A stretch of DNA of 7,462 nt, taken from contig JAGAIK010000691.1 in assembly GCA_017626625.1 (NCBI GenBank), forward strand, positions 1-7,462, read 5' to 3'. Below the pieces are notes generated by a model. The model did no database searches. It was given only the letters and a program-made list of their open reading frames with translations, and had not been told where the DNA came from. Shown here piece after piece: positions 1 to 5,035 of this stretch (position 1 is the stretch's first letter; every line of letters starts with the position of its first letter). This DNA is from Roseburia sp. Its GTDB lineage: Bacteria; Bacillota; Clostridia; Lachnospirales; Lachnospiraceae. The translations under genes and the position numbers were made by a program.

Positions 1-216
<216 letters not shown>

Positions 217-230
217 GAAAAAGTGAACCA

Positions 231-265
231 GCCGGATGAACAGGCATAATGCCTGTTCCTTCGGC
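231..265 (+). other. Long hairpin between the thiolase gene and hbd, no T-tract
   Basis: Bases 231-246 pair with 250-265 around the three-base loop TAA (247-249). The inner nine pairs, GAACAGGCA with TGCCTGTTC, are perfect. Then come one T-C mismatch (237/259), an A-T pair, a G-T wobble and four G-C pairs (GCCG with CGGC). There is no T-tract after it (the next bases are AAATGTTTA), so it is not a standard intrinsic terminator. In this position, 14 bases after the thiolase stop and about 97 before hbd, it could stabilise the upstream transcript 3' end, mark a processing site, or weakly attenuate. The function is inference; the fold is plain in the sequence. Confidence 0.7.
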
Positions 266-348
266 AAATGTTTATGTAAGCATAACCTGCATTTGAACCG
301 CCTGTAAAAGGTGAGGAAAATGCAATATAAAATATGAAATAAAATCTT

Positions 349-355
349 AGGAGGT
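349..355 (+). promoter_or_regulatory. Strong ribosome binding site of hbd
   Basis: AGGAGGT lies seven bases upstream of the hbd ATG, a near-perfect match to the anti-Shine-Dalgarno sequence. It is the strongest such site in the window and implies high translation of hbd. Confidence 0.85.
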
Positions 356-362
356 AACCGAC

Positions 363-1235
363 ATGAAGGTTGGTGTTATTGGCGCAGGAACTATGGGACA
401 GGGCATTGCAAAAGCATTTGCTCAGGTAGAAGGCTATGAAGTAGCTCTTTGTGATATCAAACAGGAGTGGGCTGAAGGCGGAAAAGAAAAAATTAAAAAA
501 GGTTACGCAAGACTGGTAGAAAAAGGAAAAATGACACAGGAAGCAGTGGACGGCATCCTTGCAAAAATCACCCCAGGCTTAAAAGAAGACCTTTGCGCAG
601 ACTGCGATTTAATCGTAGAGGCAGCATTTGAGAATATGGAAGTTAAGAAAACTACATTCGCTGAGTTAGACAAGATTGCAAAACCGGAGTGTATCTTTGC
701 TTCTAATACCTCCAGCCTTTCCATTACCGAAATCGGTAACGGACTTACCCGTCCGATGGTAGGTATGCACTTCTTCAATCCGGCAGACCGTATGAAACTT
801 ATCGAAGTAATCGCCGGTGTGAATACTCCTGCCGAGACCGTAGAATCCATTAAGAAAATTTCTGAAGAAATCGGAAAAACACCGGTACAGGTGAACGAAG
901 CTGCAGGTTTCGTTGTAAACCGTATCTTAATCCCGATGATTAACGAAGCTGCTTTCATCAAGATGGAAGGTGTATCTGATATCGCAGGTATTGATGCAGC
1001 TATGAAACTTGGTGCAAACCATCCGATGGGACCTCTTGAGTTAGGTGACTTCATCGGTCTTGATATCTGCCTTGCCATCATGGACGTTCTTTACAATGAG
1101 ACAGGTGACAGCAAATACCGTGCATGTCCGTTAATCCGCAAGATGGTTCGCGGCGGCAACCTTGGCGCTAAGACAGGAAAAGGCTTCTATGTATACAATG
1201 CAGACCGCACAAAAACCCCGGTGGATGCACAGTAG
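363..1235 (+). CDS. hbd: 3-hydroxybutyryl-CoA dehydrogenase
   Basis: This 290-residue cytoplasmic enzyme reduces acetoacetyl-CoA to 3-hydroxybutyryl-CoA with NAD(P)H, the second step of butyryl-CoA synthesis. The N-terminus is a Rossmann fold: VGVIGAGTMGQGIA at residues 3-16 carries the GxGxxG dinucleotide motif, and Asp31 after the second strand suggests NADH preference. The 3-hydroxyacyl-CoA dehydrogenase residues are present: Ser117 in SNTSSLS (114-120), His136 in GMHFFNP (134-140), Glu148 in LIEVI, and Asn186 in GFVVNR (182-187). The C-terminal helical domain contains NHPMGPLELGDFIGLD (219-234) and ends with GAKTGKGFYVYN. The length is close to clostridial Hbd (about 282), with a few extra hydrophilic residues at the end. 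The start is set by a near-consensus AGGAGGT at 349-355, seven bases before ATG. It follows the thiolase gene in the same operon; crotonase, the next enzyme in the pathway, does not follow it. Confidence 0.97.
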   Translation: MKVGVIGAGTMGQGIAKAFAQVEGYEVALCDIKQEWAEGGKEKIKKGYARLVEKGKMTQEAVDGILAKITPGLKEDLCADCDLIVEAAFENMEVKKTTFAELDKIAKPECIFASNTSSLSITEIGNGLTRPMVGMHFFNPADRMKLIEVIAGVNTPAETVESIKKISEEIGKTPVQVNEAAGFVVNRILIPMINEAAFIKMEGVSDIAGIDAAMKLGANHPMGPLELGDFIGLDICLAIMDVLYNETGDSKYRACPLIRKMVRGGNLGAKTGKGFYVYNADRTKTPVDAQ

Positions 1236-1297
1236 ATTTATCTGCCGAAGAACAGACAGATATTGATAAATAAATAGTAAATGGAGGAATTTTTATC

Positions 1298-2452
1298 ATG
1301 GATTTTGCTTTAGATAAAAAACATGAAATGGCGCGTTCTCTGTTCAGAGAATTTGCCGAGACAGAAGTAAAACCATTGGCACAGGAAGTTGATGAGACAG
1401 AGCAGTTCCCAATGGAGACAGTGAAAAAAATGCAGAAATACGGTTTCATGGGAATCCCGGTACCGAAGGAGTACGGCGGACAGGGCTGTGACCCTCTGAC
1501 CTATGTGATGTGTGTCGAGGAGTTATCTAAGGTTTGTGCAACCACAGGTGTTATTGTTTCCGCACATACCTCCCTCTGCATTGACCCGATTTTGACTTAT
1601 GGTACAGAAGACCAGAAACAGAAATATGTAAAAGCCCTTGCAACCGGAGAGAAAATCGGTGCCTTCGCTTTAACCGAGCCGGGCGCTGGTACGGACGCTC
1701 AGGGCGCTCAGACCAAAGCTGTTTTAGACGGTGACGAGTGGGTATTAAATGGTTCTAAATGTTTCATCACCAACGGTAAAGTTGCAGATGTTTACATTGT
1801 AATCGCAATCACAAGCATCACCGAGGACAAGAGAGGCAGAAAGAAAAAGAACTTCTCAGCATTTATCGTAGACAAGGGAGCTCCGGGCTTCTCCTTTGGT
1901 ACAAAAGAGAAGAAAATGGGTATCCGTGGTTCTTCTACCTATGAATTAATCTTCGAGGATTGCAGAATCCCGAAAGAGAACCTCTTAGGAGCAGAGGGAA
2001 AAGGTTTCCCAATCGCAATGCACACCCTTGACGGCGGACGTATCGGTATCGCTGCACAGGCTCTTGGTATCGCAGAGGGCGCATTAGAGCGTGCCATCGC
2101 TTACACCAAAGAGAGAAAACAGTTCGGACGTTCCATCGCACAGCAGCAGAACACACAGTTTAAGTTAGCTGATATGGCGACCAGAGTAGAAGCTGCCCAG
2201 ATGTTAGTTTACAAAGCTGCAATGGCAAAAGCTACCCAGAAGGTATATTCCGTAGAGGCTGCAAAAGCAAAATTATTCGCAGCAGAGACAGCAATGGCTG
2301 TTACAACAGAGGTTGTTCAGTTATTCGGTGGATACGGATACATCAGAGAGTATGACGTAGAGCGTATGATGCGTGATGCTAAGATTACAGAGATTTACGA
2401 AGGAACCAGCGAGGTTCAGAGAATGGTAATCTCCGGCGCACTTTTGAAATAG
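1298..2452 (+). CDS. bcd: Butyryl-CoA dehydrogenase (short-chain acyl-CoA dehydrogenase)
   Basis: This 384-residue FAD flavoprotein reduces crotonyl-CoA to butyryl-CoA. In anaerobic Clostridia it works in a complex with EtfAB that oxidises NADH and, by flavin-based electron bifurcation, also reduces ferredoxin. Seen: the N-terminal helical domain; acyl-CoA dehydrogenase signature 1, [11 protein letters not shown] (123-133); the FAD-contacting region [13 protein letters not shown] (148-160); [10 protein letters not shown] (271-280); signature 2 around [20 protein letters not shown] (341-360); and the catalytic base Glu368 in [10 protein letters not shown] (366-375), the position used by short-chain enzymes. 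A GGAGG at 1283-1287 sits ten bases before ATG. The adjoining etfB and etfA genes make Bcd far more likely than a catabolic acyl-CoA dehydrogenase. One oddity is a strongly basic loop at about 174-185 ([10 protein letters not shown]), roughly five residues longer than in family members I recall. Confidence 0.96.
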   Translation: MDFALDKKHEMARSLFREFAETEVKPLAQEVDETEQFPMETVKKMQKYGFMGIPVPKEYGGQGCDPLTYVMCVEELSKVCATTGVIVSAHTSLCIDPILTYGTEDQKQKYVKALATGEKIGAFALTEPGAGTDAQGAQTKAVLDGDEWVLNGSKCFITNGKVADVYIVIAITSITEDKRGRKKKNFSAFIVDKGAPGFSFGTKEKKMGIRGSSTYELIFEDCRIPKENLLGAEGKGFPIAMHTLDGGRIGIAAQALGIAEGALERAIAYTKERKQFGRSIAQQQNTQFKLADMATRVEAAQMLVYKAAMAKATQKVYSVEAAKAKLFAAETAMAVTTEVVQLFGGYGYIREYDVERMMRDAKITEIYEGTSEVQRMVISGALLK

Positions 2453-2466
2453 CCGCGATACAGCGG
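2453..2466 (+). other. Small hairpin competing with the cloverleaf closing stem
   Basis: CCGC (2453-2456), directly after the bcd stop codon, can pair with GCGG (2463-2466) over a six-base loop. The 3' half is also the 5' half of the closing stem of the following cloverleaf element, so the two folds exclude each other. The pairing is short (four G-C pairs) and may be incidental. Confidence 0.3.
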
Positions 2467-2581
2467 AGCGAGAATGGCTGATAGAAATATGGAGCCATGC
2501 TTGCATGAGCGGAATATTTCTATTAGCCATTTGAGGGCGCAACGCGCACGAAAGATGCACAGCATCTTGAGTTCGCTCCGC
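2463..2581 (+). repeat. Cloverleaf-like multi-hairpin element between bcd and etfB
   Basis: Nearly all of the 164-base bcd-etfB gap is one nested inverted-repeat structure. The closing stem pairs GCGGAGCGA(G) at 2463-2472 with (T)TCGCTCCGC at 2572-2581: nine Watson-Crick pairs plus one G-T. It encloses three arms. Arm 1 pairs 2473-2490 with 2514-2531: 18 pairs, one a G-T wobble. Its loop holds a smaller hairpin, GC-CATG (2494-2499) with CATG-a-GC (2504-2510). Arm 2 is GCGC (2537-2540) with GCGC (2544-2547) over AAC. Arm 3 is AAGATGC (2552-2558) with GCATCTT (2562-2568) over ACA. The element encodes no protein and matches no tRNA, T-box or riboswitch I recognise. The compact nested architecture resembles dispersed palindromic elements of bacterial genomes (REP/MITE-like), but no second copy is present here to prove this. 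As an RNA it would separate thl-hbd-bcd from etfBA on the transcript. Confidence 0.75.
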
Positions 2582-2595
2582 GTCGAACATATAAT
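2567..2595 (+). promoter_or_regulatory. Candidate internal promoter for etfBA
   Basis: TTGAGT (2567-2572) is followed after exactly 17 bases by TATAAT (2590-2595), a perfect -10 box with a four-of-six -35. The -35 lies inside the right end of the cloverleaf element (the end of arm 3 and the start of the closing stem) and the -10 lies just outside it. Predicted transcription would begin near 2602, leaving a leader of only about 15 bases that includes the etfB ribosome binding site (AAGGAG, 2602-2607). The short leader and AT-rich context are reasons for caution. Confidence 0.45.
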
Positions 2596-2616
2596 AAAAA
2601 TAAGGAGTGAAAATAC

Positions 2617-3399
2617 ATGAATATCGTAGTATGTATTAAACAGGTTCCTGACACAAAGGGTGGAGTAAAATTCAACCCGGACGGAACTCTTGATAGAGCA
2701 GCAATGCTTGCTATCATGAATCCAGATGACAAAGCTGGTCTTGAGGCAGCACTTAGAATTAAAGATGAGACAGGTGCAAAGGTTACCGTACTTACCATGG
2801 GACTTCCAAAAGCAGATGCAGTTCTCCGTGAGGCAATGGCAATGGGAGCAGACGAAGCAATTCTTGTAACAGACAGAGTATTGGGCGGAGCTGATACATG
2901 GGCAACCTCCACCACCATCGCCGGAGCACTTCGTAATCTGGACTATGATTTAATCATCACAGGTCGTCAGGCTATTGACGGTGATACCGCACAGGTTGGT
3001 CCGCAGATTGCAGAGCACCTTGGACTTCCGGTTATTTCCTATGCGGCAGACATCAAAATCGAGGGGGATTCTGTTGTGGTAAAACGTCAGTATGAGGACA
3101 GATACCATGAGTTAAAAGCAAAAATGCCTTGCTTAATTACAGCTCTTTCTGAGTTAAATGTTCCGCGTTATATGACTCCGGGCGGCATCTTTGACGCATG
3201 TGACAAAGAAGTTACCGTTTGGGGAAGAGCCGATTTGAAAGACGTTGATGATTCTGACTTAGGTTTAAAGGGTTCACCGACTAAGATTGCAAAGGCTTCT
3301 GATAAAGTAGCAAAAGGCGCTGGTGAGAAAGTAAACCTTGACCCGACAGAGTCTGTAAACTATTTGATTGGTAAATTCAAAGAGAAACACATTATCTAA
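2617..3399 (+). CDS. etfB: Electron transfer flavoprotein, beta subunit
   Basis: EtfB is the 260-residue small subunit of the EtfAB heterodimer that carries electrons from NADH to Bcd. In bifurcating clostridial complexes it holds a second FAD in place of the AMP found in ordinary ETFs. Family features seen: the N-terminus MNIVVCIKQVPDT; the NPDDKAGLEAALRIKDETGA segment (35-54); the dinucleotide-binding stretch MGADEAILVTDRVLGGADTW (76-95); TGRQAIDGDTAQVGPQIAEHLG (115-136); and VVKRQYEDRYHELKAKMPCL (154-173), which corresponds to the ETF-beta signature region. The length matches clostridial EtfB (about 260). The ribosome binding site AAGGAG (2602-2607) lies nine bases before ATG. It is followed by etfA after only 26 bases, so translation is probably coupled. 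Bifurcation is inferred from operon context and overall resemblance, not from a decisive residue test. Confidence 0.96.
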   Translation: MNIVVCIKQVPDTKGGVKFNPDGTLDRAAMLAIMNPDDKAGLEAALRIKDETGAKVTVLTMGLPKADAVLREAMAMGADEAILVTDRVLGGADTWATSTTIAGALRNLDYDLIITGRQAIDGDTAQVGPQIAEHLGLPVISYAADIKIEGDSVVVKRQYEDRYHELKAKMPCLITALSELNVPRYMTPGGIFDACDKEVTVWGRADLKDVDDSDLGLKGSPTKIAKASDKVAKGAGEKVNLDPTESVNYLIGKFKEKHII

Positions 3400-3425
3400 T
3401 AAAAAAAGGAAAAGTGGTGAATAAA

Positions 3426-4472
3426 ATGGCTTTAGAAGAATATAAAGGAGTATTTGTCTTTGCTCAGCAGGTAGATAACGTATTAGATGGCGTTGCATTT
3501 GAATTACTTGGAAAAGGCAAAGACTTGGCAAAAGATTTAGGTACTGACGTTACTGCTGTTTTGATTGGTTCTGAAGTAAAAGGTCTTGCAGACCAGTTAG
3601 CAGAGTACGGCGCAGACAGAGTTATCGTTGTAGATGACCCGGAATTAAAAGAGTACAGAACAGAGCCTTATGCACACGCACTGGCATCTGTTATCAATGA
3701 GTACAAACCGGAGATTATGTTAGTTGGTGCAACAGCAATCGGACGTGATTTAGGTCCTACTGTTTCCGCAAGAGTGAAAACAGGTCTGACTGCTGACTGT
3801 ACTTCTCTTGAGATTGGTGACTTCCCATTAGTAGCAGCTCCGGGCAAAGAAGACGAGCAGAAACACAACCAGTTATTAATGACACGTCCTGCATTCGGTG
3901 GAAATACCATTGCAACAATCGCTTGTCCGGATAACCGTCCGCAGATGGCAACCGTACGTCCGGGCGTTATGCAGAAAATCGCTCCAATCGCAGGCGCAAA
4001 GGCTAATGTGGTTGAGTTTAATCCGGGCTTCACACCAAACAACAGATATGTTGAGATTCTTAACATCGTAAAAGCTGTTAAGACAACAGCAAACATCATG
4101 GAAGCTAAGATTTTAGTATCCGGTGGACGTGGTGTTGGCTCCAAAGAGAACTTCAAACTGTTAGAGGATTTAGCAGAAGTACTTGGCGGTACGGTAAGCT
4201 GTTCCCGTGCCGTTGTAGAGAATGGCTGGTTACCAGTTGATTTACAGGTAGGACAGACAGGAAAAACTGTTCGTCCGCAGATTTACTTTGCCATCGGTAT
4301 TTCCGGTGCAATCCAGCACGTAGCAGGTATGGAAGATTCTGACCTGATTATCGCAATCAACAAAGATGAAGATGCTCCAATCTTCGATGTTGCTGATTAC
4401 GGTCTTGTTGGAGACTTAAACAAAATCGTTCCTGCACTGACCGCTGCATTAAAAGCAGAATTAGGTAAATAA
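3426..4472 (+). CDS. etfA: Electron transfer flavoprotein, alpha subunit
   Basis: This 348-residue FAD-binding subunit pairs with EtfB and passes single electrons to Bcd. The N-terminal half is the ETF nucleotide-binding-like domain (EYKGVFVFAQQ, then VGATAIGRDLGPTVSARVKTGLTADCT). The C-terminal FAD domain shows SGGRGVG (residues 232-238), SCSRAV (258-263), QVGQTGKTVRPQIYFAIGIS (275-294) and GAIQHVAGM, which is the ETF-alpha signature, then DLIIAINKDEDAPIF. No extra N-terminal ferredoxin domain is present, unlike some clostridial EtfA proteins. I chose ATG 3426, preceded by GGTGA (3416-3420), because MALEEYKGVFVFA aligns with family N-termini. Two in-frame GTG codons at 3414 and 3417 would add only four or three residues and cannot be excluded. 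The gene is the last of the operon, 24 bases before a strong terminator. Confidence 0.95.
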   Translation: MALEEYKGVFVFAQQVDNVLDGVAFELLGKGKDLAKDLGTDVTAVLIGSEVKGLADQLAEYGADRVIVVDDPELKEYRTEPYAHALASVINEYKPEIMLVGATAIGRDLGPTVSARVKTGLTADCTSLEIGDFPLVAAPGKEDEQKHNQLLMTRPAFGGNTIATIACPDNRPQMATVRPGVMQKIAPIAGAKANVVEFNPGFTPNNRYVEILNIVKAVKTTANIMEAKILVSGGRGVGSKENFKLLEDLAEVLGGTVSCSRAVVENGWLPVDLQVGQTGKTVRPQIYFAIGISGAIQHVAGMEDSDLIIAINKDEDAPIFDVADYGLVGDLNKIVPALTAALKAELGK

Positions 4473-4496
4473 GAGAAAAAGATAAAAGTGGAAACG

Positions 4497-4538
4497 GGGC
4501 TGCCGTCTGAAAGGTGACTTTTGGAGGGCAGCCCTTTT
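4497..4538 (+). terminator. Intrinsic terminator of the butyryl-CoA operon
   Basis: GGGCTGCC (4497-4504) pairs perfectly with GGCAGCCC (4527-4534). After a single G-G mismatch (4505/4526) the helix continues for eight more pairs (4506-4513 with 4518-4525, two of them G-T wobbles) and closes on the GNRA-type tetraloop GTGA (4514-4517). TTTT (4535-4538) follows, then CC. It starts 24 bases after the etfA stop. The T-tract is short, but the stem is long and GC-rich at its base, so termination is likely. Confidence 0.88.
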
Positions 4539-4569
4539 CCTGCCTGAAAAAATAAAAGAATTCTAAAGC

Positions 4570-4590
4570 CTTGCAGAAATCTTGCGAAAT
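4570..4590 (+). repeat. Adjacent imperfect direct repeats at the -35 box
   Basis: CTTGCAGAAAT (4570-4580) and CTTGCGAAAT (4581-4590) follow each other with no gap and differ by one missing base. The second copy contains the -35 hexamer. Such a pair could be a regulator site or simply a local duplication; the sequence alone does not decide. Confidence 0.4.
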
Positions 4591-4610
4591 GCGGTATGCA
4601 ATGATATACT
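4582..4610 (+). promoter_or_regulatory. Sigma-A-type promoter with extended -10
   Basis: TTGCGA (4582-4587) is separated by 17 bases from TATACT (4605-4610), and TG at 4602-4603 one base upstream of the -10 gives the extended -10 form TGnTATACT. It lies just after the etfA terminator and about 60 bases before the small membrane-protein gene, with predicted initiation near 4617. It probably drives the DUF4190-like gene, mtnA and mrp, since no terminator is visible between those genes. Confidence 0.75.
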
Positions 4611-4622
4611 CATAGTTATGAA

Positions 4623-4647
4623 TATTTTTGAAAACGTAACAAAAATA
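4623..4647 (+). promoter_or_regulatory. Perfect dyad just downstream of the predicted start site
   Basis: TATTTTTG (4623-4630) and CAAAAATA (4640-4647) form an eight-base perfect inverted repeat around nine bases, at about +7 to +31 relative to the predicted transcription start. It is too AT-rich for a stable RNA hairpin, so a DNA-binding dimeric repressor site is the more natural reading, but it is unproven. Confidence 0.35.
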
Positions 4648-4672
4648 GAAAAACAGAAATGGAGAATACGGC

Positions 4673-4966
4673 ATGAGTGATAAGAAAAAATCAATGTACG
4701 GCTTTAAGAAAGAGGAGGAGCGGGGAACACAGGGGAAGGATGAACAGAATGCCCTGATGTCCCTGGTATTTGGTATCATTGGCGCAGCCTTAAGCTGCGG
4801 TGGTTACGGCGTGGTTTTTGGCATTATAGCCATAGGCTTCGGATTTTTGGGACTGAAATCAAAGGAAAAAAAGAAATATGCCATTATTGGTATTATTCTG
4901 GGCATCATAAGTATTGTTATGCTGGTGGTGGTTTCCCTGATGAATCTCTCCAATCAGGGAGCGTAA
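4673..4966 (+). CDS. Small two-helix membrane protein, DUF4190-like
   Basis: This 97-residue protein has a charged cytoplasmic-type N-terminus (residues 1-26, rich in Lys and Glu) and two hydrophobic segments: about 28-60 (Gly-rich, with SCGGYG near its middle) and 70-90. The segments are joined by a basic loop, KSKEKKK (62-68). The pattern of an Asn-Ala-Leu-Met-Ser-Leu-Val-Phe-Gly start, a GFGFLGLK turn and a second AIIGIILGIIS helix resembles the DUF4190 family of small Gram-positive membrane proteins, whose function is unknown. No catalytic residues are evident. The start ATG has GGAGA (4661-4665) seven bases upstream. It is the first gene after a strong promoter and is followed 69 bases later by mtnA without a visible terminator, but nothing links it functionally to mtnA or mrp. 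Confidence 0.8.
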   Translation: MSDKKKSMYGFKKEEERGTQGKDEQNALMSLVFGIIGAALSCGGYGVVFGIIAIGFGFLGLKSKEKKKYAIIGIILGIISIVMLVVVSLMNLSNQGA

Positions 4967-5023
4967 CAGCAGCGCCTGCCAATTTGAAACACAGGTTTGA
5001 TACGAAAAAACAGAGAGAAAATG

Positions 5024-5029
5024 AGAGGT
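5024..5029 (+). promoter_or_regulatory. Ribosome binding site supporting the mtnA start at 5036
   Basis: AGAGGT, six bases before ATG 5036, is the best Shine-Dalgarno-like match near the possible starts. The earlier in-frame ATG at 5021 has only AGAGAG a few bases upstream. The choice is moderately supported. Confidence 0.5.
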
Positions 5030-5035
5030 TCGCTC

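Noticed and set aside
293..331. Possible promoter before hbd (TTGAAC at 293-298, TATAAA at 326-331)
   Set aside because: The spacing between these boxes is 27 bases. With correct spacing the partner hexamers are poor (GAAAAT or TGTAAA), so I do not call a promoter.
320..337. Five-codon reading frame starting ATG at 320, upstream of hbd
   Set aside because: It could be imagined as a leader peptide (MQYKI), but it has no codon bias of an attenuator and no following terminator hairpin; chance is likely.
503..1081. Long open frame on the - strand (192 codons) opposite hbd
   Set aside because: It lies wholly antisense to a clear, conserved enzyme gene, shows no recognisable domain, and its Ser/Ile-rich composition is that of an antisense shadow.
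1239..1270. Inverted repeat TATCTG/CAGATA in the hbd-bcd gap
   Set aside because: Only six AT-rich pairs over a loop of more than ten bases, with no T-tract or box nearby; not distinguishable from chance.
2463..2581. The cloverleaf element read as a tRNA or a T-box leader
   Set aside because: Arm sizes do not fit a tRNA (the first arm has 18 pairs and no T-loop or acceptor CCA context is present), and there is no T-box consensus or terminator. It also lies inside an operon, not at its head.
4997..5035. Longer mtnA start at TTG 4997 or ATG 5021
   Set aside because: The added residues (basic, MIRKNREK-like) are not part of the family N-terminus, and the best ribosome binding site fits ATG 5036. 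ATG 5021 remains possible.
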